Assembly: GCA_026647215.1 (NCBI GenBank)
Contig: JAPKHC010000002.1
Span: 1-64,000, forward strand
Source of the DNA: F1-120-MAGs118 sp013360535
GTDB lineage: Bacteria > Planctomycetota > UBA1135 > GCA-002686595
Length of the DNA: 64,000 nt
Direction: 5' to 3'
The notes under the pieces are model-generated. The model was not told where the DNA came from, searched no databases, and was given only the letters and a program-made list of their open reading frames with translations. Positions 1-9,005 of the stretch are shown piece after piece; position 1 is the stretch's first letter; each line of letters begins with the position of its first letter. The translations under genes and the position numbers were made by a program.

Positions 1-2
1 AC

Positions 3-137
3 GACGAGGACGGGGACAAGGAGGCGTTGGACTTGCTATCTGTGGTCTTCATCGGGTGGTTTGGCGTTTGGGGGTGGGTGGTACTGCCCTCCAGACGCTA
101 CGCCGCCCGACTCCGTTTCCACACCGATCGGTTCTAG
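3..137 (+). CDS. 3' end of a possible membrane protein gene (partial)
   Basis: An open frame enters from the left edge and stops at TAG 135-137. It encodes about 44 residues: an acidic start (DEDGDKEALDLL), one hydrophobic stretch with several Trp and Phe (SVVFIGWFGVWGWVVL), then a basic tail ending HTDRF. This looks like a last transmembrane helix plus a cytoplasmic tail. With so little sequence no family can be named, and a chance open frame cannot be excluded. Confidence 0.35.
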   Translation, partial: DEDGDKEALDLLSVVFIGWFGVWGWVVLPSRRYAARLRFHTDRF

Positions 138-518
138 CTCGTGAAAGCGTTCGGAGAACTCAGGACGGAGTTTGCGCGTGCGCCACCACCGCGGGCCGCA
201 CGCAACCTTTTCGACCTCGCCGCCCCATCGGCCACCGCCGCCTCCACCTCGCCGCGCCGTCGGCAACTCCTTTGCAACCACTTTCCTGTCGCTCGCGTTT
301 CATCCCTCGCGCCGCTTCTCTCCGATCGCTTCGGGCCGTCGGCAGGCGCCATCTCGCACCTCGCTGCTCCCTCTTTCATCCCTCCGTTCCCGTCCCGGCC
401 TTCCGGCGAAAGCCACACCCCTTCCACCCGCCGTTTCCTCTGGCCTCCGCTCTCCCTCCGCTTCCTCCGCCCTCCGTGTTTGCTGAGCACGTGCCGCGCG
501 TGCCGCGAAGGAAACGAG
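138..518. other. Purine/pyrimidine-skewed intergenic region, no gene recognised
   Basis: This 381-base stretch separates the partial gene end from the 3' end of the minus-strand membrane protein. From about 190 to 485 the plus strand is strongly C/T-rich (the minus strand is G/A-rich), with runs such as ctccctccgcttcctccgcc. Frames stay open on both strands only because of base composition; the predicted products are Arg/Pro/Ser-rich without domains. No hairpin with a T-tract and no RNA gene was recognised. Confidence 0.5.
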
Positions 519-2327
519 CTACGGAAGCGTGTGCAACGCATGCGCGTGTTCGTAGCCGGCGAGCATCGGGAGCCGTGCGGCGTCCGGGAGCTCGCCAAGC
601 AGCGCCTGCGCGCGTGCAGGCACGAGGAACACGGGCGACGCGCGGCGCTCGAAGTAGTGCGGGATGCGCGCGTCGCCGATCGCGGAGAAGAGCCGCCGGC
701 CGAGGCCGCGGAAGAAGGGCTCGGGGAAGCCGAGGTCGAGGCCCAGGCGCGCTTCGCGAAGGACGGTGTCCTCCGTGCCGAGCTCCCATTGCCCGAAGCG
801 GCCGATCGACTCGATCAGGGCGTCGCGCGTCGCGGGTTCGAAGCCGCTGACGAGGTCGACACGTTCCTTGAAGTCGCGGCCCTTGTGCCGCATCAGCATC
901 AGGCCCATCCCGAGCTGGAAGCCGCGCAGGTCGTCGATGCCGACGGAGCGGATCTCGGCGCACTGGTCCTCGAAGGAGCCGACGCCGGAGCCGTAGAGCG
1001 CGATCGCGAGCGACTCGTGCAGCAGCTCGGGCTCGGGCTCGTCGAAGGCGAGCAGCTGCGTCAGCTCGACGTGGCGCGCGTCCTGCATGCGCGGCTCGAT
1101 CTTCTGCAGGTATTGCGAATAGCGGTAGCCCTTCTGGCTCGCGAGGACTTGCGCGTGCGCGAGCCAGTCGCCGGGCGTCGCGTCGCGCGCGAGCCGCCAC
1201 GTGTCGCTCGCCCCCATCAGCACGAGCAGCGCGACGGGCCCCCACATCCAGCGTGCGCGCGCGACACCGAACGCCACGAGCACGATGCCGAGGAACCACA
1301 GCGGCATCAGGCGGTGCAAGTAGAAGTAGTGGAACACCTTCGCGACGGTGAAGCCGCTCGCGAGGTACGCGGCGAGGAACACGAGCGCGTGCGCGGCGAC
1401 CGTGAGCATCGCCCAGCGCAAGGCGTGCGATTCGTTGCCGCGCAGCGTGAAGAGCGCGACGAGTGGCGCGAGCCCGAGCAGCACGATCGCGCTCGAATCC
1501 CATGCGGAACGGCCTTCGAAGAGCGAGGACGCGAACTTCGTGAGCACGTCGAGCTTGCCCGCCTTCGAGCCGACCACGGACGCGCCGTGGATGTCGAAGA
1601 CCTCGTTGCCGACGTGCAGGGCCATCCACAGGAGTGGCGTGAGGCCGACGATCAGCCCGAACGCGAGCCACGCGAGCCGCACGCCGAACAGCTCGCGCTT
1701 CCACGCGAGCAGGAGCACTCCGCCGGCGACGGCGATCGTGAGCGCACACTGGTAGGAGAAGTAGAAACCGAAGCCCGCGGCGAGGCCGAGCGCGATCCAC
1801 GGGCCTTGGCGTGCCTCACGCTGCAACGCGGCGCGCAGCGCGAGCCCGAGGATCAGCGCGACGAACAGGCAGGCCTGATAGTGGATGCCGAGCGCCAGCA
1901 GTGAGTTGGCTTGCACGCTCTCTGGCGCGAAGAGGCACAAGAGCGCGAACGCGCGCGCCGAAGCTCGCCCGCCGAACCGTTCGCACAGGCTCCACCCGGC
2001 CCACAGGACTGCGGCGCCGAGCGCGAGCGCGACGAGCTTGAGCGCGAGCAGACAAGACCCAAAGACGCCGAACGCGAGCGCGTCGAGCACGCTCACGACG
2101 AAACCGCCGCCTTCGTACGGGTGGTACGGCAGCAGGTGGTAGGGCACCGGCACGCCGTCGAGCAGCGCCTTGCCGGCCGCGGCCTTCTCGAACTCCTCGC
2201 CGTACACGAAGACGTCGCAGAAGCTGAGCAGCAGGATCGAGCGCAGCACGCACCAGCCGAGCGCCCACAGGAGCACCTCGCGGCGACGCCACCAGGGCCC
2301 AGGACGTGCGGGGGAAGTTGCGGCCAT
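519..2327 (-). CDS. Polytopic membrane protein, GT-C glycosyltransferase-like
   Basis: This 602-residue protein has a short charged N-terminus, then about ten hydrophobic helices over residues 18-370 and a soluble C-terminal domain of about 220 residues. The first extracytoplasmic loop carries acidic residues (DVFVYGEEFEK), as in GT-C glycosyltransferases that use lipid-linked sugars, and the helices are rich in Leu, Ala and Trp. The C-terminal domain is not recognised. The ATG at 2325-2327 is the only good start. The gene is divergent from the TMTC-like gene across about 100 bases, and the pair could share a promoter region and a role in envelope glycosylation; that is inference from topology and context only. 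Confidence 0.7.
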   Translation of the reverse strand: MAATSPARPGPWWRRREVLLWALGWCVLRSILLLSFCDVFVYGEEFEKAAAGKALLDGVPVPYHLLPYHPYEGGGFVVSVLDALAFGVFGSCLLALKLVALALGAAVLWAGWSLCERFGGRASARAFALLCLFAPESVQANSLLALGIHYQACLFVALILGLALRAALQREARQGPWIALGLAAGFGFYFSYQCALTIAVAGGVLLLAWKRELFGVRLAWLAFGLIVGLTPLLWMALHVGNEVFDIHGASVVGSKAGKLDVLTKFASSLFEGRSAWDSSAIVLLGLAPLVALFTLRGNESHALRWAMLTVAAHALVFLAAYLASGFTVAKVFHYFYLHRLMPLWFLGIVLVAFGVARARWMWGPVALLVLMGASDTWRLARDATPGDWLAHAQVLASQKGYRYSQYLQKIEPRMQDARHVELTQLLAFDEPEPELLHESLAIALYGSGVGSFEDQCAEIRSVGIDDLRGFQLGMGLMLMRHKGRDFKERVDLVSGFEPATRDALIESIGRFGQWELGTEDTVLREARLGLDLGFPEPFFRGLGRRLFSAIGDARIPHYFERRASPVFLVPARAQALLGELPDAARLPMLAGYEHAHALHTLP

Positions 2328-2429
2328 GCCAAGGCGACGGTAGCAAAGGCCGACGCGGCGGCGAAGCGCATGACAGGCCCGTCAAGGGCTTCGTTGCGCT
2401 CGCGGAGGCGGTTGCGCAATCTCTTCCCG

Positions 2430-4154
2430 ATGACCGAGGCCACGCTGCTCCCCCATCCGACGGCGCGCGGACCGTGGCTCGCGTGGCTGTGTGCGGCGCT
2501 GGCGCTGCTCGCGTGGCTGCCGGCGGTGCGCCTCGACGGTTGGGCCTACGACGATCGCGAGGTGCTCGAGCAGAATCCGGTCGTCCAGGGCCAGCTTCCG
2601 GCGCTCGAAGCCTTCGAGCGCGACTACTGGCACCACCGCGGGGCCGCAGGCCACTACCGACCGCTCGCGACGCTCTCGCTGCGCGTCGACCACACGCTGC
2701 ATGGCCTGGCGCCGCGCGGGTTTCACCTGACGAATGCGTTGTTGCACGCGGCGGTGGTGATGCTGGCCGGCATCGCGCTCGTGCTGCTGTCGGGTGGAGC
2801 GCATCCGCGACCGTTCCCGTGGATTGGCCTCGGCGTGGTCGCCGTGCACCCGGCGCTCGCCGACTCCGTCGCGTGGATTTCCGGACGAACGTCGATGCTG
2901 AGCGCGCTCGGTGGCCTCGTCGGAGTCGCGCTCTTGCTGGCCTGGACGACACCCCATCGGGACGAGTCGGTCGGCCGCATGCTGCGGGTCGCCGTCGCGG
3001 CGGCGCTCGGCACCTTGCTCGCGCTGCTCGGCAAGGAAGATGGCCTCGTGTTCGTGCCGTTGCTCGCGCTCGTCGCCTGTCGGCACTCGCCGAAGGCGGC
3101 CTTCGCTTCCGTTGGCGGCTGTGTCGTGGCCGTGCTTGCGTACGGGTTCTTGCGGCACTCCGTGTACGGAAGCCCGATGCCGAGCGCGCCCTTCGCGCCG
3201 CTGGCCGACGCGAGTTTCCTCGAGCGAATCAAGGTCGGCGGCCGAGCATTGGTCGAGAGCGCTCGCCTGCTCGTCGCGCCAGTCGCGTACCCGCCGAACT
3301 ACGAACGTTCCGAGGTGTTCCGCGACGTCGAGCCGTGGGTCGCGATGTACGGTTGGGCCGCGCTCGCGGCGATAGCGTTCGTCGGCGTGCGTCGCATGCG
3401 GCAGGCCAACGGTCGAGTCGCGGGCGCTTCGGCATTGCTCTGCGTCGCGAGCTTCCTGCCGCTCGTGCAGCTCGTTCCCGCCGGCGTCCTGTTTGCGCCG
3501 CGCTTCCTGTACTTGCCGCTGCTGTTCGGCTGCGCCGCGCTCGACGCGCTCGTGCGGCTCCTTCCGTCGCGCGCTGCCGTCGCGACGGGAATCGTCGCGA
3601 TCGCGGCGTTCGTTCCGCTCGCGTGGCAACGCAGCTCCGTGTATCGCGACCGCACGAGCTTCTACGAGGAGCAACTGCGCCACGTGCCCGATGACCCGAC
3701 GGCCTACAACGAGCTCGCCCTCGCGCGCGAGGAAGCCGGCGACGTTCCGGGCGCCGTGGAGCTCTGGAAAAGGGCCCTGAAACTCGATCCGAGCTACGGC
3801 CGGCCCTGGTCGAACCTCGGCCGCCTCGCGCTCGCCGACGGCGACGTCGCCGAGGCTGAGCGCTGCTTCCGGCGCGCGATCGAACTGGGACGCGGCAACG
3901 TCGTCGCGCGCATCAACCTCGGCGCGGTCCTGCTGCGCCAGGAGCGCTGGGCGGAAGCCGCGAGCGTTTACCGCATCGCGACCCAGCTCGCGCCGGGCAT
4001 GGTGGCGGGCTGGCGCGGGCTCGCGAAAGCGAGTTGGGCGCTCAACGATACCTACACCACGGAATCCGCTGCGTTGTCCGGGCTGGAACTGGCGCCCGAA
4101 GACGAGGAACTGCGGGAGCTTTGCCAGCGGGCGATGCTCCTCATCGGCTACTAG
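2430..4154 (+). CDS. TMTC-like membrane protein with C-terminal TPR repeats
   Basis: A 574-residue protein. Residues 15-415 hold about ten hydrophobic helices and residues 420-545 hold three to four TPR units (YNELALAREEAG, WSNLGRLALADGD, ARINLGAVLLRQE). The N-terminal part has the marks of the TMTC/DUF1736 family of mannosyltransferase-like proteins: an acidic pair at 41-42 (YDDREVLEQNP), HYRPLATLS near 75-83, and HLTNALLH at 99-106, followed by AWISGRTSML. The family is expected to transfer sugar from a lipid carrier outside the cytoplasm, with TPRs holding the acceptor. The open frame extends upstream to 1911, but that part is antisense to the neighbouring gene, so ATG 2430 is chosen. A cytochrome gene follows 13 bases downstream. 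Confidence 0.85.
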   Translation: MTEATLLPHPTARGPWLAWLCAALALLAWLPAVRLDGWAYDDREVLEQNPVVQGQLPALEAFERDYWHHRGAAGHYRPLATLSLRVDHTLHGLAPRGFHLTNALLHAAVVMLAGIALVLLSGGAHPRPFPWIGLGVVAVHPALADSVAWISGRTSMLSALGGLVGVALLLAWTTPHRDESVGRMLRVAVAAALGTLLALLGKEDGLVFVPLLALVACRHSPKAAFASVGGCVVAVLAYGFLRHSVYGSPMPSAPFAPLADASFLERIKVGGRALVESARLLVAPVAYPPNYERSEVFRDVEPWVAMYGWAALAAIAFVGVRRMRQANGRVAGASALLCVASFLPLVQLVPAGVLFAPRFLYLPLLFGCAALDALVRLLPSRAAVATGIVAIAAFVPLAWQRSSVYRDRTSFYEEQLRHVPDDPTAYNELALAREEAGDVPGAVELWKRALKLDPSYGRPWSNLGRLALADGDVAEAERCFRRAIELGRGNVVARINLGAVLLRQERWAEAASVYRIATQLAPGMVAGWRGLAKASWALNDTYTTESAALSGLELAPEDEELRELCQRAMLLIGY

Positions 4155-4167
4155 AATCTCGCGTCCA

Positions 4168-4521
4168 ATGAACCGTGCGTGCCTGCTGCTCCTGCTGTTC
4201 CCGATCGTCGCTTGCTCCAACGACGCCGCGCCGACGTCGTCGCAGAAGCCCGACGGGCCGAAGCTCTACGTCTCGAAGAACTGCACCACCTGCCACGGGC
4301 CGAAGCACGAGGGCACGTTCATGGCGCCGCCGCTCACCAGGCTCTCGGAGCACTGGAACAGGACCGACCTCGCGAGCTTCCTCAAGGAACCGAACGTGTG
4401 GAAGCAGAAGTCGCCGCGCCTCACCGAGCACGCCAAGCACTACCGCTCGCCGATGCCGCCGACGTTCGGCACGGACGAGGAGCGCCGCACGCTGGCCGAG
4501 TGGCTGCTCACGCTGCCCTGA
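4168..4521 (+). CDS. Monohaem cytochrome c lipoprotein
   Basis: A 117-residue exported protein. The signal peptide ends in a lipobox with Cys16 (IVAC), so it is probably anchored by lipid to a membrane facing the periplasm. One haem-binding motif CTTCH lies at 39-43, and the likely axial methionine is in RSPMPP (Met96). Length and motif spacing match small class I cytochromes c that carry electrons between periplasmic redox enzymes. The partner is unknown; no oxidase or dehydrogenase gene is adjacent. It follows the TMTC-like gene by 13 bases and converges with btuD. Confidence 0.9.
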   Translation: MNRACLLLLLFPIVACSNDAAPTSSQKPDGPKLYVSKNCTTCHGPKHEGTFMAPPLTRLSEHWNRTDLASFLKEPNVWKQKSPRLTEHAKHYRSPMPPTFGTDEERRTLAEWLLTLP

Positions 4522-4528
4522 GCGCGCG

Positions 4529-5323
4529 CTAGCCGCGCTTGCGCAACAAGGTCGAGCGCGGCACGACGAACGGCCGCCCGTCGTCGAGCTTGCCGAAGTG
4601 CAGGCGCTCGCCGTAGACCGGCACGAGCACCTCTGGCCGCATCATCTGGTCGACCGAGCCGCGCGCGACGAGCTTGCCGCGCGAGAGCACAGCCATCGAG
4701 GCCGAGAACTGCGCCGCGAGGTTGAGCTCGTGCGTCACGACGAGCACGATGCGCCCGTCGCAGGCGAGCCGCGCGAGCAGCTCGAACACCGTCACCTGAT
4801 GGTCGGGATCGAGCGATGTCGTCGGTTCGTCGACGAGCAGCACCGGCGCCTCCTGCGCGACCGCGCGCGCCACGACGACGCGCTGGCGCTGGCCGCCGGA
4901 GAGCTCGCTCATCGCGCGCCCGACGCACTCGAGCGCATCGCAGGCGACCAGCGCCTTGTCGAGCGCCTCGCGATCGACCGCGTTGGGCCCTGCCCAGCGA
5001 TCGATGCGCGCGTAGCGCCCACCGAGCACGAAGTCCTCGACGGTGACATCGTGGAGGCTCGGCAGGAACTGCGGCACGACCGCGACACGCAGGGCCCGCT
5101 CGCGCGCGTTCCACTGGCCGAGGCTCGTGCCATCGAGCTCGACCGAACCCGACAGCGGTTGCGCGAGGCCGGCGAGGCAGCGCAGCAGCGTGCTCTTGCC
5201 CGAACCGTTGGGGCCGACGAGCGAGACGAGCTCGCCCCGAGCGAGTTCGAGCGAGACTCCGTCGAGCGCGCGCTGCGGGCCGGGATACTCGAACGAGACC
5301 TCGCGGGCGACGAGCTGGTTCAC
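4529..5323 (-). CDS. btuD: Cobalamin ABC transporter ATP-binding protein
   Basis: A 264-residue ABC ATPase of the FecCD/BtuCD class. Visible motifs are Walker A GPNGSGKST (37-45), signature LSGGQRQR (141-148), Walker B VLLVDEP (161-167) and the switch histidine in VVTHEL. It should energise substrate uptake across the inner membrane with the BtuC-like permease encoded just upstream. The GTG start (5321-5323) overlaps the permease stop as GTGA, which argues for translational coupling and sets the start; the longer open frame upstream is antisense-like or in another gene. The cobalamin riboswitch ahead of btuF gives the substrate; siderophore transport would otherwise be an alternative. Confidence 0.92.
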   Translation of the reverse strand: MNQLVAREVSFEYPGPQRALDGVSLELARGELVSLVGPNGSGKSTLLRCLAGLAQPLSGSVELDGTSLGQWNARERALRVAVVPQFLPSLHDVTVEDFVLGGRYARIDRWAGPNAVDREALDKALVACDALECVGRAMSELSGGQRQRVVVARAVAQEAPVLLVDEPTTSLDPDHQVTVFELLARLACDGRIVLVVTHELNLAAQFSASMAVLSRGKLVARGSVDQMMRPEVLVPVYGERLHFGKLDDGRPFVVPRSTLLRKRG

Positions 5324-6384
5324 CACGTCGACACCTCGCGCCGGTTGCGCACGAGCAGGAACAGGAAGAACGGTCCGCCGACGAGCGACATCATCACGCC
5401 CGGTTGCAGCGAGCCTTCGCCGAGCAGCACACGCTGCAGCAGGTCCGCGCCGAGCAGGAACAGCGCGCCCGCCGGAATCACGTGCCACAGGAGCCTGCGG
5501 TAGCTGCCCGCACCACACAGTCGCACGAGGTGCGGCACGACGAGCCCGACGAACCCGATCTGGCCCGCGACGGCGACCGCCGCCGAGGCCGCGAGCGCCG
5601 CCGCGACGAGCGCGATGCGCTTGGTGCGCGCGACGTCGACGCCGAGCGCCTGCGCGTCGGCCTCGCCCGCCTTCAGCAGGTCGAGCTCGCGCGCGACGAA
5701 CGGAATCGCCGCCGCAGAAAGCGCGAGCGCCGTCAGCACCGTGACGCAGTGCAGTCCCTTGCGATCGTCGAGCGTTCCGAACGTCCACGCGAGGATCGCC
5801 TTGCTGACCTCCCAGTCCTCGAGGCTCAGGTACTGGATCGCGGCGAAAATGCCCGCGACACACATGTTGACCGCGATGCCGACGAGCAGGAGCGTCGTCA
5901 CGCTCGTCCGGCCGCGCGCGGAGGCGATCAGCGCCACCAGCGCCGTCGTGCCGAGGGCGCCGAGGAACGAGAACAGCGGGATGAGCACGGCGTCGAAGCC
6001 CGCGGCGTTCTCGAGCACGAGACGCGGCGCGTAACCGCCGACGATCAGGATCGCGAAGGCCGCGCCGAGGCTCGCGCCACCGGTGACGCCGATCAAGGAC
6101 GGCGACGCGAGCGCGTTGCGGAACATGCCCTGGATCAGGCCGCCGGAGAGCGCGAGCGCGGCCCCGACCCCGATCGTGCAGATCGCGCGCCACAGTCGCA
6201 GCTCGGCGATCGCCTGCAGGTTGCGCTCGAGCGGCTCGGCGAGCCCGAGCATCGCGCCGAGGCCCTGAAGCAGCTCGCGCGCCGTGAGCGCGGAACTGCC
6301 GACGTTCGTCGAAGCGAGCGCGAGCCCCGCGAGCGCGAGCGCGTACAGCAGCGCCGCGCGCAGGTCCCTCGAGTCGGGCTTCAC
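5320..6384 (-). CDS. btuC: Cobalamin ABC transporter permease (FecCD family)
   Basis: A 354-residue integral membrane protein with about ten hydrophobic helices. FecCD/BtuC family marks are RLWRAICTIGVGAALALSGG followed by QGMFRNALASPSLIG, then GIAVNM, and the coupling region GFVGLVVPHLVRL. It forms the transmembrane channel for vitamin B12 with BtuD. The start is taken at GTG 6382-6384, which overlaps the btuF stop as GTGA; an upstream in-frame ATG would add a basic, non-hydrophobic 34-residue head lying inside btuF and is less likely. It is the second gene of the riboswitch-led btuFCD operon. Confidence 0.92.
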   Translation of the reverse strand: MKPDSRDLRAALLYALALAGLALASTNVGSSALTARELLQGLGAMLGLAEPLERNLQAIAELRLWRAICTIGVGAALALSGGLIQGMFRNALASPSLIGVTGGASLGAAFAILIVGGYAPRLVLENAAGFDAVLIPLFSFLGALGTTALVALIASARGRTSVTTLLLVGIAVNMCVAGIFAAIQYLSLEDWEVSKAILAWTFGTLDDRKGLHCVTVLTALALSAAAIPFVARELDLLKAGEADAQALGVDVARTKRIALVAAALAASAAVAVAGQIGFVGLVVPHLVRLCGAGSYRRLLWHVIPAGALFLLGADLLQRVLLGEGSLQPGVMMSLVGGPFFLFLLVRNRREVSTW

Positions 6385-7340
6385 TTGGCCGCCCCGGCGG
6401 CGAGGCGCGCGCGGAGCTCCTCCACTTGCCGTTCGAGTTCTTCCGCGCCCGTGACCAGCTCGTGCGAGCCACTCGCGAACAGCCACGCCGGCAGCGCGAG
6501 GATGCGCTCCTCGCGCACCGCGCGCAGTCCGGCGAGCATCGGTTCCGTGCGCAGCAGCTTGCCCGAGGCTCCGCCGCGGTCACCGCTCGAACCCTCGCCC
6601 ATCTTGAGCGGCTGGCTGGTCACGATCAGGTCCGGATCGAGCGCGAGCAGCTCCTCGAAGGTCGCCGCCGCGTGCCCGACCGTGCCACGTTCCGCCGTCA
6701 GGTTGCGCAGGCCGACGAGCTCGAACATCGCGTGCACCGTCGTGCCCGAACCCGCCGTCGAGCCCGAGCCGCCGAAGTTCGAGTAACACAGCGCGCGCAG
6801 CGGCTCGCGCTGCGCCGCCCGCGCCCGCAGGGCCTCGCAACGCGCCTCCAACTCGCGCTGGAGGCGTTCCGCGCGCTCGACCTCCCCCACCGCCTTCGCG
6901 ACGGTGCGCAGCGCCTCGAAGGCGTCCTCGAGCCCCCGCACCTCGGGCAGCGCGAGCACGCTCACCCCGGCCTCGCGCAGCCGCTGGGAGGTCTCCGGCG
7001 CCTGCCACGGGTCGATCACGACCAGATCGGGCCGCAGCGCGAGCACCGGCTCGGCGAGGTAGGCCTCGAACTGGCGGATCGACGCGAATTGCGGCGGTTC
7101 GTCGTGCAGCGACGAGTACTCGAGCGCCTGCACAGGAAAGCCGGCGATGCGGTCCGGGTCGACGAGCGCGGCCACGATGTCGACCGCCGTCGCGCTGGTC
7201 GCGACGATGCGCTGCGGGCGTTCGACGGGCACGCTCCCGCTCGGCTCGACGCGCGAGCAGGCCACGCAGGCTGCCAGCGCGAGCGCAAGGGCGCCCCGCA
7301 GGGTGGCTGGGAGGGGCGCGGCTGGGTTGGTCGACGACAT
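6381..7340 (-). CDS. btuF: Cobalamin-binding lipoprotein of ABC transporter
   Basis: A 319-residue periplasmic binding protein of the class III (BtuF/FhuD) type. The N-terminal hydrophobic segment ends in the lipobox LAAC with Cys25, so it is a lipoprotein. The body follows the family plan: RIVATSATAVDIVAAL at the first lobe, LRPDLVVIDPW before the long connecting helix, and LDPDLIVTSQ in the second lobe. The ATG 7338-7340 is chosen because the longer frame runs back through the riboswitch. It captures cobalamin for BtuCD, and its translation should fall when B12 is abundant. Confidence 0.92.
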   Translation of the reverse strand: MSSTNPAAPLPATLRGALALALAACVACSRVEPSGSVPVERPQRIVATSATAVDIVAALVDPDRIAGFPVQALEYSSLHDEPPQFASIRQFEAYLAEPVLALRPDLVVIDPWQAPETSQRLREAGVSVLALPEVRGLEDAFEALRTVAKAVGEVERAERLQRELEARCEALRARAAQREPLRALCYSNFGGSGSTAGSGTTVHAMFELVGLRNLTAERGTVGHAAATFEELLALDPDLIVTSQPLKMGEGSSGDRGGASGKLLRTEPMLAGLRAVREERILALPAWLFASGSHELVTGAEELERQVEELRARLAAGAAK

Positions 7341-7372
7341 CGAAGGAAACCTTGCTTCCGAAGGTGAACGAC

Positions 7373-7492
7373 GTCGCGGCCGTGGGCATTCCGACTGCGG
7401 GACACACGTGGTGTCCCTCACGGTTGCGGGCCAGTCCCGGAGTCTCACCGGGTTCCCCCACTGCACCCTCGGAACTCCGGGGGCGCCGCGAC
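7373..7492 (-). promoter_or_regulatory. Cobalamin (B12) riboswitch upstream of btuFCD
   Basis: Read on the minus strand, this 120-base leader has the cobalamin-riboswitch core: gggGAACCCGGTGAGACTCC, then GGGACTGGCCCGCAACCGTG, then the B12-box-like GCAGTCGGAATGCCC. A perfect closing stem P1 joins 5' GTCGCGGC (7485-7492) to 3' GCCGCGAC (7373-7380). It ends 32 bases before the btuF ATG, as expected for control of translation initiation. No ribosomal or long hairpin with T-tract follows, so translational rather than transcriptional control is inferred. Confidence 0.93.
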
Positions 7493-7547
7493 GGGCGAAT
7501 TGTGAGCGGGAGAGTCTACTCTCGTCCGCGCGGGTTCCCAACCCGGC

Positions 7548-9005
7548 CTATTTCGAGCCCAGCCACGCGAGGAAACGCGCCTCGAGCGAGTCCTGTCCGA
7601 GGTCCGCCGTCGACAGCGGCACCTTGTAGCTCTCCTTCACCACCTCCTCGAAGGTCGCCGCGCTGCCGGCCTCGGCGATGCCCTTGAGGAGCTGGGCGAA
7701 GAGCGCGTGCGCCTCCACAGGCTTGGCCGCGCCGAACTCGCGCAGCCAGTGCAGGAAGGCGCTCTTGTAGGCGCGGAAGAACTCGAGGTAGTCGGTCATG
7801 AACTCCGGCGCGGGCAGTTCCTTGCCCTGCGCGGCGCTCCCGAAGAACGGCGCGCGCACGTAGGTGCGCTTTGACGTGTCGTCGCTCTTGAGCTGGAAGT
7901 AGACGAGCTTCTCTTCCTTGGCCTTGGCCCCGCCCTTCGCGCCGGCCTTCTGGCCTTCCTTGAGCGGCTTGACGAAGTAGTCCTTGCCCGCGGTGACGCG
8001 CCACTCGCTGTCGGCGTTGGTCGGCGGCAGCAGGCCACCTTCCGAGCGGCCGCCGGGGATGAACGCCGTCATGCCGTCGGTCGTGTTCGAGCGCCCGGAG
8101 CCGCCCGAGCGCGTGTTGTTCTCGCCGTAGATGTCGATCACGGCCACCTGACCGATCGCGGTCTCGAAGGCCGGGTCGAGCGCGTTGCCGAACGTGTGCC
8201 AGCAGAGCGTGACCGCCGCGCGCTGCGCCACGTTCTGGTGCAGGCCGGTCGGCTCCTTCGAGTCCATCGCCACACCTTCGGAGAAGTCCGTCAGGTTCGG
8301 CTTGAGCGGCGGGTACTGCAGCGCGATCACCTGCGTCTCGTTCCAGCCGAACTCGGTCCAGTTGGCGAGGCTGTCGTTCCAGTACAGGCTGCGCGAGCTC
8401 TCCTGGCGCGCACCGAGGGCGCCGGCGAGCTCCATGAAGTGCTGGCGGTTGGGCGCGACGATCAGGACTTGCGGCTTGGTCGAGAGCGGCGTCACGCCCA
8501 TCATCGAGCCGCTGCGGAAGCCGTCGCGCAGCCGGTCGAGCGCACCCTGCACGTCCTGCGCGCCCGAGAAGATCTCGAAGAAGTTCTTGGCCTTGGAGGC
8601 GCCCGTTCCGGCGCGCGCGCCCTTCAGGAACTTGCGCAGCTCGGCAAAGTCGGCCTTGGCCTTGGTGACCTGCTCCGGCGGAGCGCCGATCCAGTCGAGC
8701 CACAGCTCGTGCACCGCGAGGATCGCCGTCAGCGAGTCCTTGAAGTCCTCGACGACGCCCTTGTCGTCGAGGAACTCGCGCGGGAAACGCACGTCGATCG
8801 CACCGATCTGCGCCAGCGCGTAGTGGGTCGCGACGAGCTCGTCGAGCGCGACGTCACTGACGGAGCGACCGTCGACGGGATGGGCCTTGAAGAACTTCTC
8901 GGCGAGGCCGTTGAAGTCCACCTGCCCCGCCGCGGCGGTCGCGGGCAGGCAACCGAGCGTGAGGGCCAGCAGGGACGGGAGCAGGAAGCGTTTGGGGTAG
9001 TTCAT
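7548..9005 (-). CDS. Exported protein of unknown function
   Basis: A 485-residue protein starting MNYPKRFLLPSLLALTL with a signal peptide ending near ATAAAG (Sec-type, no lipobox in the usual place). The mature part is soluble, with no recognised catalytic motif. It contains SMMGVTPLSTKPQVLIVAPNR, an apparent strand-turn region around IDIYGENNTRSGGSGRSNT, and a helical C-terminus (AYKSAFLHWLREFG) ending FLAWLGSK. Central residues 360-375 are Lys/Gly/Ala-rich. The start ATG 9003-9005 is preceded by GGAAAG. The layout recalls planctomycete exported DUF1570-type proteins, but no HExxH motif is present and I do not assign a function. Confidence 0.8.
   Translation of the reverse strand: MNYPKRFLLPSLLALTLGCLPATAAAGQVDFNGLAEKFFKAHPVDGRSVSDVALDELVATHYALAQIGAIDVRFPREFLDDKGVVEDFKDSLTAILAVHELWLDWIGAPPEQVTKAKADFAELRKFLKGARAGTGASKAKNFFEIFSGAQDVQGALDRLRDGFRSGSMMGVTPLSTKPQVLIVAPNRQHFMELAGALGARQESSRSLYWNDSLANWTEFGWNETQVIALQYPPLKPNLTDFSEGVAMDSKEPTGLHQNVAQRAAVTLCWHTFGNALDPAFETAIGQVAVIDIYGENNTRSGGSGRSNTTDGMTAFIPGGRSEGGLLPPTNADSEWRVTAGKDYFVKPLKEGQKAGAKGGAKAKEEKLVYFQLKSDDTSKRTYVRAPFFGSAAQGKELPAPEFMTDYLEFFRAYKSAFLHWLREFGAAKPVEAHALFAQLLKGIAEAGSAATFEEVVKESYKVPLSTADLGQDSLEARFLAWLGSK

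Noticed and set aside
1911..2429. N-terminal extension of the TMTC-like frame
   Set aside because: The extra 173 residues are antisense to the upstream membrane protein and have no membrane or family features; ATG 2430 gives the proper N-terminus.
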